Shown one piece after another: positions 23,409 through 33,623 of a stretch of 64,000 bases of DNA. This DNA comes from Hsuehochloa calcarea (Eukaryota; Streptophyta; Magnoliopsida; Poales; Poaceae). The position numbers and the translations under genes are program-made. Position 1 is the first letter of the stretch. Every line of letters begins with the position of its first letter. The stretch lies in NCBI GenBank assembly GCA_036346395.1, contig CM070604.1:36483662-36547661 (forward strand), written 5' to 3'. Below the pieces are notes generated by a model, which was given only the letters and a program-made list of their open reading frames with translations, did no database searches and was not told where the DNA came from.

Positions 23409-23937
23409 TGTTGTAGCTACAAACTAAACAGTAGAGAAGGGGGACCCCGTGTTCATGCAATGCGAAGGGGTAAATCTCCGAAGGTCCTCAAGATGGGGAA
23501 ATGGTATTGAAATGAGTAAATATGTCCTTTTATTCCCAATAGTCCTCTTCCTAAAAAGATCATGTGATTATAGCGGCTTCAGGGTCTTTGCACCTCCTCG
23601 GGTGTAGCCTTTGGTGCACGATGGACCTTCCCAGGCCTTGTCCACCATGCCTGTACTCTTGATCTACAAGTAGTCTTGACTTCTTTCGCTCCTTGCAAGG
23701 CGGGCCCAGAGCGAAGGATCCCTGGACCCTCTTCGCTCCATGCGAGGTGGCCTGGAGCGAGGGTTCCCATGACCCCTTCGCTCCAGGGTGTGTTATACTA
23801 TCCGGTCAAGGCTGACTTTTGCGGCCTTGATGTACCCTTCACTATGTATGAGGGGATACCTATTACCCTTCGACTAGGCCAAGGGATACCCCTAGCTTGG
23901 TGTCTTCGTCATGTCGCTGGGCCGGTGGGCCACCCCT
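23409..23937 (-). repeat. partial Tat-type Gypsy LTR, copy 2
   Basis: It begins TGTTGTAGCTACAAAC and matches 31267-31517 and 33050-33400 up to 'ggtgggccacccctatga', where similarity ends. It could be the remains of the 3' LTR of the minus-strand Tat element to its right, or an independent piece. Confidence 0.6.
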
Positions 23938-23999
23938 ATGATAGGAGCCCTCCGTGGTCGAGGTCTTGCTCCGTCATGTTGAAACCGTACCTTGTTATC

Positions 24000-24889
24000 C
24001 CGAAGGGTCTAGGCACACCGTACCCCTCGGCCTGGCAAAACTTTACGGTGGCTGCCCAGTATGTGGACGATTGGAGTTATTGCGCCAGCTTGATTTGTGT
24101 GCGTCGTGCATGGGAGTTATTGTGCTTCCTTGATTATCGTGCATCGTGGCTGGTTCAATGTGCTTCCTTGATTGTTGCATGTCGTGGCTGGGTATAATGG
24201 GCTTCCTTGATTGTCGTGCATCGTGGCATAAATGGGAGTGGTTACGCCTCCTGTATGTATCATGAGTGGGGCACGTGTCCTTGCTCACTTGGCCCACGCC
24301 ACATGGTGGGTGGTGCCTGTGGCCTATAAAATGGCCCAGGCGGTCTTCATTTGTCCTCTTATTCTTCTTCATACCTTGAATCTTTTGCCTCTACTTTTTA
24401 CAGTGTTCTAGTTCCATATCGCCCTTATTCTTCTCGTTGCTTCGTCGAGATGCCAAAGCGCAACAAGTCCACCGGGGAGGTAGGTGACAAAGTGATTAAT
24501 GACTCTCTCGTCGAGGGAAGGTGTCTAGCCTCGCCGTTGTGCATACCCCCGGAACGGAGGCGGTGCCTGAGACGCAGAGGGTGAGGCCATGGTCTTGGTA
24601 GCGTTCTTTGACACGGCCTTCGGATTCCATCGGTTGACCTCATAGCGAGGGTCCTACTGCTATTTGGCGAGGAGTTGGCACAGCTATCACCCAACTCCAT
24701 TGTGTGACTGGGTCTCTTCGAGTGGGCGCTCCGAGCCGGAGGGGTGGAGGGTAGCGTGAACCTCTTCGCTTACTTGCGCGATGTGCGGTGCCAGTTGAAG
24801 CGGAAGAAGGGCACCAACGTCATGATCAACTTTGGGAGTGTCAACTTCCAGGTGAAGGCATTGAAGCTGAGGATCTAGCCCCCCCCCCC
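24000..24889 (+). pseudogene. plus-strand promoter and broken ORF of an unidentified retroelement
   Basis: A TATA-like cctataaaatgg (about 24324) precedes an ATG at 24450 (MPKRNKSTGEVGDKVINDSL), which stops after about 44 codons. Coding-like sequence continues in other frames to about 24880 (for example a phrase reading 'NVMINFGSVNFQVKALKLR'). A run of ten C residues near 24880-24890 marks the junction with the minus-strand Tat element. It looks like the gag-side ORF of a grass Gypsy-type element, but I cannot name it. Confidence 0.4.
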
Positions 24890-25105
24890 GGTCCTGGATT
24901 CGGTGGGAAACCAAGTGGACCCAGAGGTATTTCTTGAGTTCGTCAAAGGCTCTTTGACTGTCTTCGGTCCATCGAAAAGGCTCCGCCCTGTGGAGCGTCT
25001 TGAAGATTGGTAGTGCTCGTTCCACGGAGCGGGACAAGAAGCGGTTAAGGGCAGCTAGGCACCCTGTTAGCTTCTGCACCTCACAGGTATTGCGAGGGGG
25101 CTCCA

Positions 25106-25707
25106 TCTCTTGTATTGTTGTATCTTCTTGGGGTTTGCATCGATGCCCCTTTCGGGAATGAGGAATCCCAAGAGCTTCCCCCCTTGACGCCGAAGGTGCA
25201 CTTCTTAGGATTAATATTTACTCTCTCTGCTCGGAGGCTGACGAAGGTCTAATGCAGGTCCGCCGGGTGGGAATTTTCTTCGAGGCTTTTGACCACTTTG
25301 TCATCGACATATGCCTCAACATTGTGGCCGATCTGCATGGCCAAGACCTACGCGATGAGTTTGGTGAAAGTTGCATTAGCATTTTTGAGACCAAAGGGTA
25401 TGCGTGTGAAGCAATAGGTGCCCAGCAGGGTGATGAAGGCAGTTTTTCCCTCATCCTTCTTTGCCATGAATATTTGGTGGTAGCCGGAGTAGGCATCTAA
25501 GAAGCTCATTAGTTTGCAACCGGAGGTTGTGTCCATGAGCTGGTCGATGCGAGGGAGCGGGAAGTTGTCTTTAGGGCATGCCTTATTCAGGTCGGTGAAG
25601 TCGACACACATGTGCCATTTACCAGTGACCTTTTGTAGAAAGACAGGGTTGGCTAGCCATTTCAGGTGCTTGACTTCACATATGACGTTGGCTTTGAGTA
25701 GCTTCAC
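25106..25707 (-). pseudogene. Tat-type Gypsy reverse transcriptase fragment
   Basis: Residues 1-119 read from 25707 and contain the FTDLNKACPKDNFPLPRID block, DAYSGYHQIFM, and YCFTRIPFGLKNANATF, all early motifs of Gypsy reverse transcriptase. The frame breaks at 25348, before the catalytic YxDD, and degraded pieces continue towards an RNase H-like SQRAFDELK at about 24940. No function is possible. Confidence 0.8.
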
Positions 25708-26097
25708 TAACTCGATCTTCGCAGCTCCAGCCGATCCGCGGACATGCGATGCAACTTTTATTTTTATTGCCTTCGCCTCGCTCTTGATCGCAAGGTAGTG
25801 CTCAATGGTTTCCCGATCCGCCCCGGGGATGTTGTCGAGCCCTAGGCGAAGATGTCTTCATTTTCGTGAAGGACCCTGATCAGCTCCGCTCTAGCTTCGA
25901 GTGCGAGTTCTAGCCGAGGGCCACCGTCTTCTCCGGGATCCTTCTCCTAGGCAGACCTCTTTTGAGTTGTCCCCCCGACATGGCTTTGGGTACCTACTTT
26001 GCTGAAGGTGTGTCCTCTGCGTCTTCACCTCTGGTTCCATCGCATGGACATAACGTGTCTCCATTGTAGCCTCCAACTCTATTTTCTTGGCAAGGTC

Positions 26098-26284
26098 CTA
26101 GTCCCCGTGGATTGTGATAACCCTTGCTGGTGCGAGGCTCATCATACACAAGTAATTATGATGTGCGATGGTGCCGATGGTGTTCAACGTGGTGCGACTG
26201 AGGATAGCGTTGTACTGGTAAGGTATGTTGATGATGTCGAAGGTGATGACCTCCGTTTGGGACGAAGAGCCATCGCCGAAGGTT
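26098..26284 (-). pseudogene. Tat-type Gypsy protease, C-terminal piece
   Basis: Contains TEVITFDIINIPYQYNAIL and LNTIGTIAHHNYLCM, the end of the aspartic protease domain. Its N-terminal part is at 29461-29754, beyond the solo LTR. The 5-bp duplication ACAGC on both sides of that LTR allows the exact break point to be read. Confidence 0.8.
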
Positions 26285-26289
26285 ACAGC

Positions 26290-29200
26290 TGTAACATCTG
26301 AAAGTTCTGTTGCCAAAAATAAAATTAATAAAGTTATTATTTTACTAGATTTTTTGAGATTTAAAAGAGTTTTCTTTTTTTTTTCTTGAATTTTAAAGTT
26401 AAAAAGAAAATCTAATTAATTTCCTTGATTTTTTTTTGATTAAAAAAGGTTTGTCCTATTTTCCAAAAATTTAAAATAATTTATGTGAAAAAACAAAAGC
26501 CAACTTTAAGTTGGAAATAATTTTATTAAGTTCAAAATAGATCACGTTATTTCTGTGAAGTTTTTCAGAATTTTTGAACTTTATTTGCTATATTCTGAAA
26601 GCCTATTTGATTTGTTGCTATTTCTGAAAATCAAAAATCAAATAAAATTCACAAATTATTTTTCGGGCCGAAACCCATTCTCCACCAGCCCATATTTTTC
26701 CTTCCCCGGCCTGGTCTACCCGACCCATCTTCCTGGCGGCCAAGCGCTCCTGCCCACCTCTCTCTTCCATGCGGGCCCCATCGGTCGGCCTCCCTGCCTC
26801 TCTTTCTTTCTCTCTCTCTCACCGCAAAGCAGGACCTGCCCGTCAACCTCACCCCTTCTTCCTCCTCACTTTCTTCTTCCTCCAGCCGCCCGCGCCTACC
26901 GTCATAGATGCCTCGGGAGCATTTTGCATCCCACGGTTTTCTCCCAGATTTCTCACGCATTTGGTGCCATCAATGCCCCCATGTCCTACCGCCCCAATTT
27001 GGCCATCACCCCCTTCCATAAATGCTCCAACGGCGCAAATCTCACTGCCGCTCTGGTTTGACCTCCGCGCGTGATCTCCCTCCTCAGCTACCCCCTTGCC
27101 CAATAATAGGAGCACCCGCTGCCACTCTTCTCCCACATCTCTCCGCCGCAAACCATCCCTCCCTCTCTTTCCTCTTGCCAGATTTCAAGTTTCTTCGCCA
27201 TCGGCCGGAAGCTCTTCCCCTGCCGATTACACCACCGCCATTGGAGCACTAGAAACATCTTCCCCACCCTCGACATCGCCGTCGCACGTTCTACGTCATG
27301 CTCACGCCTTCGTTGGAGCACTATCGGAACGCCGTCGCCATCGTGAGCCGAATCACGCCGCCGCCTCCACCCTCACTACTAACAGTCGTTGTATGCCTAG
27401 CCGCCACAACAGTGATCATCTCCCTCCTCGCATCCCCCTCTCACCGAGTCACCGTTCGTCGGTGACCTCCAATCCCTGTGCTCCGCCACCACTGTTGTGC
27501 TACGAGGCCACCATGTTGGCCCATGTGTGCACCACACACACATCACCTCAGCACCGGTGTCCGTGTGGCCGCCCGCGTGTCAGGCATGCGTGGCGGCCAA
27601 AACTATGCCATGCGCCCGGACCACCGTGGACCGATGCAATTCCATAGACCTAGTCCAGAGACATAGGGCCCACCTGTGAGTGGGTCATTTCCTTTTTCTT
27701 TTATAAAAATAATTCGATCGGATATTAAATCCTATCGCTGATGCAATAAATGGATTTTGCTTCAGAAAAATAATTCCACAAATTTCAGAAAATATATTTC
27801 TTGTGAAATCGAATCGTCCGAGAGCCTGTTCTCCTTCGTACAAGTTTATTTGAATTTCGCTCATTTTCACATTTAGATTTCAACGAATTCAGAGAACCAG
27901 ATTTCTATGTCGTTTCAGAACAGCAATTAGTTGAGCAAGGCAAGTTACATTTTTTGATCATGTTTGATCCCAATATTTCAAATTATTTAAATTTTATTTT
28001 AAATTATTGTTGCATTCTTATTTCTATTCAATATAATTTAAATACCTATTTTTAAATTGTAGTTAATCCCAATACATTTGTATGGCCAAAATTTGTCATT
28101 GAAATATGCATACCTTGCCGCCTTAGATAAAATCTAGTTAGTACAATAGTATGAACTAGAATATTTTAGAAAAAATTAAGCTTAGCCATGATTAGACATG
28201 TAATATTTGATTTGGGAATTTATAGCCAAAAATTAAAAGTGATTTAAATTGTATATGTAGCATTGGTATGCCATGGAAGTTTATAAATGACTTTGAAAAA
28301 TAAAATAAAAAATGGGTTGGACTTGGGCGAATTGGATAGTTGGTTGGTGTAAGTTTATGCACGGGCTCAATTCAGCGAATGGTTGAGGTACATGGGTTAT
28401 TTTGGAAATCGCCTAAGTTAGTTAAGGACTGGTTTTTGAGCTGCATCTTGCAAAGGTCCACCATACTACAACAAGTCTGGAGTGGAACAGACTAGGCTAA
28501 ATAATTTGCAACGATCCACTGTTAGTTGTGCCATGATGATGTGTGGGTGTCGGTTAGACAATATTCCTACTTGGCGCAAGAGGGAGCTTCCGACGCGTGG
28601 TTAGCCCAATGGAAGTGAAACCTTGTAGGGCATAATGACATTGAGATAGAGCATTGTAAAGGCCTTGTGATAATCACTTAGTCGCACACTAACAGAAGTA
28701 TGTGAAGCGGATAATATAAGCTGATTATCTCTTATGGGTAAAGTTGTACAACCTCTGTAGAGTGTAAACCTATTCAAATAGCCATGTCCATAGTCATGGA
28801 CATGCTGAGTAAAGCCACTCAAAGTTAGACTTTGATTTTATTTTAAAAAATATTTTATAAAATAGTTTATGACATAGATGGGCATTCATGAGAAAAATTA
28901 TGGGTTGAAGCCCAGGGTTTGTGCCCGTGTTTAAGTTATTGTTAGGTTGGTGCCCACACTAAGATTTATTAATTCATTTAAAACTCAATTTTATATATTG
29001 TAAAATTTGAGCTTTTGAACTTAGTTATTGTATTTAAAATGTTAAATATTGCTTTTGGAAAAATAACCCTATATGCCTTCCTTTGATAATATTCATACAT
29101 GCATTAAATCTGTTATGAGTGTAACTTGCGGAGTATATTTTTGTATTCACCTTTGCTTAATAAAATGTTGTTCAGAGGAGGATGATTTTGCAACTGCTAA

Positions 29201-29455
29201 GGATCTCAGCGACTAGACCGCTACCCTAGTCGATTGACTGTGGCAGATTTGCTGGCTCTACTTCTTCTTTTTCATCTTGTGATGTGTTCTTTTAATATTG
29301 GCATGTAAGTCATTCTTGTAAAACTATTATAATTATTAATAAATTGTTCGAGATGTGGTTGTTACCATATTTGTTTACTATGTACACTAGCTACTGTTCT
29401 AGGGTGTAGTGTAGAATACACAAAGGATCTGGGGGTGTTACTCCTGGGTCCGACA
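26290..29455 (+). mobile_element. solo LTR of a Tekay/Del-type chromovirus
   Basis: It is 3,166 bp, starts TGTAACATC, ends GGTCCGACA, and is flanked by ACAGC at 26285-26289 and 29456-29460. It resembles the LTRs at 33624-37164 and 54833-58199 in its ends, its GC-rich middle (26650-27680) and a conserved block at 28741-28812. It has no internal region. The open frames in its GC-rich part are taken as chance. Confidence 0.88.
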
Positions 29456-29460
29456 ACAGC

Positions 29461-29754
29461 TAAGTCGATTTGACCTAGAGCCATCACGTGTTTACCCCCA
29501 AAGCCTATCATTGGTATGCCCGGAGGGAACAGGCGGTCTCGGGGGATCATCATCTTGTCGAATGCTTCTGTGAAGAGGAGGTCCACAGAGCTACCTCTGT
29601 TTACGAGGATGCACCTAACTTTGAAGTCCGCACTATTTGCTGAGATGACGAGGGGATCCTGGTGGGGGAAGAAAAGCCCTCCTTCGTCTTTTGGACCTAA
29701 GGTGATGGGGATCTCCCCATATCTCAAGAGTGTGCTAGCGGGGTATGCCGCCAC
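29461..29754 (-). pseudogene. Tat-type Gypsy protease, N-terminal piece
   Basis: It reads PASTLLRYGEIPITLGPKDE, then an RCILVNRGSSVDLLF segment where the catalytic Asp-Ser/Thr-Gly should be. Asn-Arg-Gly is seen instead, so the active site is lost. The end joins the piece at 26284 once the solo LTR is removed. Confidence 0.78.
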
Positions 29755-29784
29755 AATTTGGAGTTGACTGGCGTTGGTGTGTCA

Positions 29785-31240
29785 CTACCTCTTGGAACCC
29801 GAGCCAAGCGAAGACCCCCCGATAATTGTGTTGATGATCCTTCGTGGTTGGTCTCCATGCGCAGCCTCGATGAGGGGTCTTGGTGGTGTGGCTAGCAGTT
29901 CATTGTTGGGCCTTTGCTTCCCTTCGCGGTGGCTAGGGTGTGGCACGTGGTTCATGTAGTCCCTCATGACCCTTATGGTGTGACAGTCCTTAGTCAAGTG
30001 CAACCCATTGCCATGAAGGTCGCACCACCAGTCCACAACATGGGTGCCTTAGCGCTGCCTCGTGCATCCGGGTTGCAGCCGCCCACGTGTCCTCAGCTAC
30101 GGTGGCAACCATGACCACCGAAGCCACCTCGCCTTCCTCCTTCGGGGGCTTGGACGCCTTCCATGTGATATATCCTTTGTTGTCTTGGCCGACCTTGGTT
30201 TTCACCAGTGTGGGGTATGACCGCGCCTTCCACCATCGTGGTAGTGGGTGAAACTTTGTTGGTAAGGGCCCCGCCTTCGCTTGCCACAGACGTTATAAGC
30301 ATCAGCTCTGCCCCGGCCCTTCGGGTGCTATCTTCTTTGGCTCGTCACCATGCGGATGGGCTTTCGACCAAGCATTTCCACCCGGGGGCCATTTGGAGTC
30401 CGCAGGTTGCTGCGTTGACGACGGTAGTCTCATTGACACCCTTCACCTCGCACTTGACTTTTGTGAACTACTGGAAGAAGATGCACAGGGTCTCACCTAG
30501 TGCCTATTTTATTGCGAGCAGGTGTCATGCATCCTTAGGGTCGATGTAGTTTCCTTGGACATTGTTGCGGATTTGGTCCCAGAGCTACTCCCATGCATAT
30601 ATTGACCGGGGAGGTATGTTGAAGAACCATGTCAGCGCCATGCCCGCATGGGCGAGGGTGGTGCTCTTTGCCTCGGTGGTGTTTTCTCCTCTCGCTACTT
30701 CGATAGCGGTCTCGTAGACCCGAAGGAACCCCGTGTGGTCGGTGTTCCCCTCATAGGCCTTGACGTTAGTCATCTTGAAGCTCGTGGGTCACTGTACGAC
30801 TTCCATAACAACACTTAATGGGGAATTTGGGTGTCCCTGGAGCACAGGCTCCTACAGTGCTACTATGGGGGGGTGTCAATAGAGCTGGTGTAGCATCCCC
30901 TTCGGCCACCGGACTGGGCGTGACTCCTGGTAGAGGTCAGATGGTTATTTTTTGCACTGCCTCGTATGACTCTCTGACCCCACCAGAGGCGGAGGGCGGG
31001 GGAGGCACCACACGGTGATCTTCGGGCAGTGAGGCCTCTGTGTGCCAGGTGTCTCTTCCTACAATCTCCCCATTCATGGAAATGTTGGCTTCTTCCTTAG
31101 CGGCTTCAGCTGTGGGTGCACCCGTAGACGTCCCACTACATTTGGCAAGCAGGGCCCTCAGAGTGGCCGCCATGGCTGCTGCTTCGGTTGCCGAAGCATT
31201 GGGCGTGCTCTTCTTCTGGTGAGGTGCCATGTGACTTGCT
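29785..31240 (-). pseudogene. Tat-type Gypsy gag, broken
   Basis: Three open pieces follow one another on the minus strand. 31284-30937 is an Ala-rich N-terminus. 30773-30585 is a capsid-like piece with GNTDHTGFLRVYETAIEVA. 30036-29785 has a zinc-finger-like CDLHGNGLHLTKDC. Frameshifts and stops separate them. Confidence 0.7.
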
Positions 31241-31266
31241 TTCCGTTCCCCGCAAATGACGTCAAC

Positions 31267-33410
31267 TGTCGTAGCTACAAACAAAACGATAGAGAAGGGG
31301 GATCCCTGGGTTCCCTACAATGCGAAGGGGTACATCCCTGAAGGTCCTCAAGATGGGAAAAAGTATTGAAATGAATAAATTTGTCTTTTTGTTCCCAATA
31401 GTTCTCTCCCTTCCCAAAAATGGGGAAATGGACTATTTATAGTGTTACATTAGGGGTATAGGAGATTACAGTTCTACCCTAAAAAGGTCATGTGACTATA
31501 ATGAAGGGATACAGGTATGCTACACTAGCTGGTAATTCAAAATTCTACCACGTAAACCAGAAAGCCATGCAAGCAACAGATCATAGATTGTTGCCACTAG
31601 ACGCGTAATGCAGCGGAAGAAGTGTTGAAGCAGCCTGATCCAATGTCAAGGGCGTCGATGAAGTGGTCGTAGTCGACCGTCCAATGTCCTCGGCATCGAT
31701 CGTCTCCTCCAGCAACCTATGACGTCCCTTTCGTAGGTCATGGATCATCCTCGATCAGTGTAGCAGCAACCGCAGTAGCACCTCTACGGTATCCACACGT
31801 CCAGGGGTAGAACGTCGTATGCCGGTGTGCTAGAACCAATGCACACGGCAGAGCCTTTGAGAAGGTGGCAGCTAGAGTTTTGGTGGAACAACTCACATTA
31901 CTCCCAATAGCCCCCATGCATCCCCTTATAAAAGAGCCCATAACGGATCCTATCCGAACTCATTTGTTCCAACATATTAAGTGTGCGACCCTATAGGTTC
32001 ATGCGTAATTGGTTGTGACTCGAAAACTCCTTTTCGACCACGAGTCGTTGGCGGTTCCTAGTAGGACATAACGATTCTCGAATAAACATAAATATTATAT
32101 CAGATGAACCTTATGCAATCTGATCTACGACCATGTCCTTCTCATTTATGACCAGCTCATATCTCCATATGACTAGTTCATATTTAGTTATGACCAGTTC
32201 ATAACTCCTTACAACCAGTTAGTGATCATGTCCAACCAATTTACGACTAGTTCGTATCTCCATACGACTAGAACTTTTTTGGTCAGACTAAATGACCTGC
32301 TTGCGTATTCTCTCCTTGCCTCACGATATTTGGTTAAACTCTAGGTGAGATATTTTGTCATCTATGGACTATTCAATACTATCTCGATCAAGTGAAAGAT
32401 AACTTCATGTGATCGACTCTTCGACCACTAGTGGCATGGCGATGCACTTTCTTTATCCGACCACATTGAGGTGCTCAGACATATATCTCCTGTTATGTTA
32501 GGAGGGGCTTATCCCGTATCCGACCAGTCACATCCCTCCGCATGTTTCATAGCATACCCAAAAGCTACCTTTATAACTACCCAGTTATGAAGTAGCATTT
32601 ATCAACCCTTAAGTGTACTATTACACATGTAGAAAACCATGCTGATATTAGGTCTAAGGATTATACATAATCATTGCTTGAGACCAACTGATGACATATA
32701 AAATCACAACAATCTCAGTAGTGTCTCAAGGTGGGTCAATCTAACACCATGTTCTCTAACATGTGCTCACATTATGGATTCTATATCCCATATCCATGAA
32801 CGGTGAAACATGGTCATCAATCAATATATGTGCTGGTTGATAAGTCACTAGTGTTCCGACTAGTAACATCCGACCAGAGATACATTTAGAATGACATCAC
32901 ATAAGTTAAAGAGCTTCACCAACACATACTTTTTAATCATAATAAATGATAATTCATCCTAATAACACAATAACATTTATTCTATAACTCATAAAACATG
33001 GACGTGATACAATCATCTCTATGATTACCTTTAGAGCATATCACCAACATGTAAGGACTTCACCTCCTTAGGCATAGCCTTTAGTGCATGGTGGACCTTC
33101 CTGAACCATGTCCACCACGCTTGTACTTCTGGTCTGCAAGTAACCTTGACTCCCTTTGCTCCTTGTGAGGAGGGCCCAAAGCGAAGGCTCCGTGGACCCT
33201 TTCGCTCCATGCGAGTTGGCCTGGAGTGAGGGCTCTTGGACCCCTTCGCTCTGGGGCGTGTTGTACTCTCTGATCAATGTTGCCTTCAATGGCTTTACTG
33301 TAGCCTTCAATCTGTATAAGGGGTACCTAGTACACTTCAACTGGGCCGAGGGGTACACCTAGCTTGGTGTCTTCGCCAGGTCACTGGGTTGGTGGGCCAC
33401 CCCTACGACA
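31267..33410 (-). repeat. Tat-type Gypsy 5' LTR, interrupted
   Basis: On the minus strand it starts TGTCGTAGG (33410) and ends CTACGACA (31267), about 612 bp without the insertion at 31518-33049. It shares long phrases with the partial LTRs at 21669 and 23409. Confidence 0.7.
31518..33049 (-). mobile_element. solo LTR of Copia type
   Basis: Reading on the minus strand it opens TGTTGGTGATATGCTC, a start I associate with Angela/BARE-like grass Copia LTRs, and ends near AGTGTAGCA at 31518. It has no coding region. Near 32130-32280 there is a degenerate tandem repeat of 'tatgaccagttcatat...' type. I did not find a matching 5-bp duplication, so the left edge is approximate. Confidence 0.6.
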
Positions 33411-33623
33411 TTCTTGGTACATTTTTTGGATCTAAGTTTTCATTCCTGGTACACCAGTAATGTTTTTTTAGTTGACTAATTTTAACTCTACTGTTCATTG
33501 CTGTCGTTCTCACCGACTTGCTGAGCACACATCTCCACGTGTGCGCCAACCGCGCCTTCCCCGACCATAGTGACCGTATGCATTCGTGTACGCACCGTCG
33601 CCACCGCCTACTGGGCGTCACCT
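33411..33623. other. unassigned spacer
   Basis: 213 bases between two elements. No gene, terminal repeat or known motif is seen. Confidence 0.4.

Larger units (their letters stand above)
21049..23940. repeat. directly duplicated patchwork of Copia-type and Tat-type LTR pieces
   Basis: Three direct copies of an approximately 1-kb patchwork begin at about 21049, 22118 and 22969, the last without the first part. Each contains an aataactagacgcatgtgc phrase, then a Copia-type LTR. The first and third also contain 'cgttatcagtacg' and a piece of the Tat-type LTR. The middle copy diverges after 22411. The arrangement implies duplication of an already composite segment. Confidence 0.7.
24890..33410 (-). 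mobile_element. decayed Tat-type Gypsy retrotransposon with two solo LTRs inside
   Basis: On the minus strand there is an LTR (33410 to 31267), gag pieces (31240-29785), protease (29754-29461, continued at 26284-26098), reverse transcriptase (25707-25348) and an RNase H start (25106-24890). The integrase and rest of pol are missing. The protease is split by a 3.2-kb solo LTR (26290-29455) and the LTR by a 1.5-kb solo LTR (31518-33049). Phrases such as GFLRVYETAIEVA and PPRSIYAWE in gag and YxxILSRTTLN in protease are, from memory, those of Tat-lineage Gypsy elements. The element lies sense to the NLR gene. Confidence 0.8.

Noticed and set aside
26650..27680. Several 100-180 codon ORFs in the GC-rich part of the solo LTR
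   Set aside because: They lie in non-coding LTR sequence bounded by an exact target duplication, and the other long LTRs show similar composition-driven frames.
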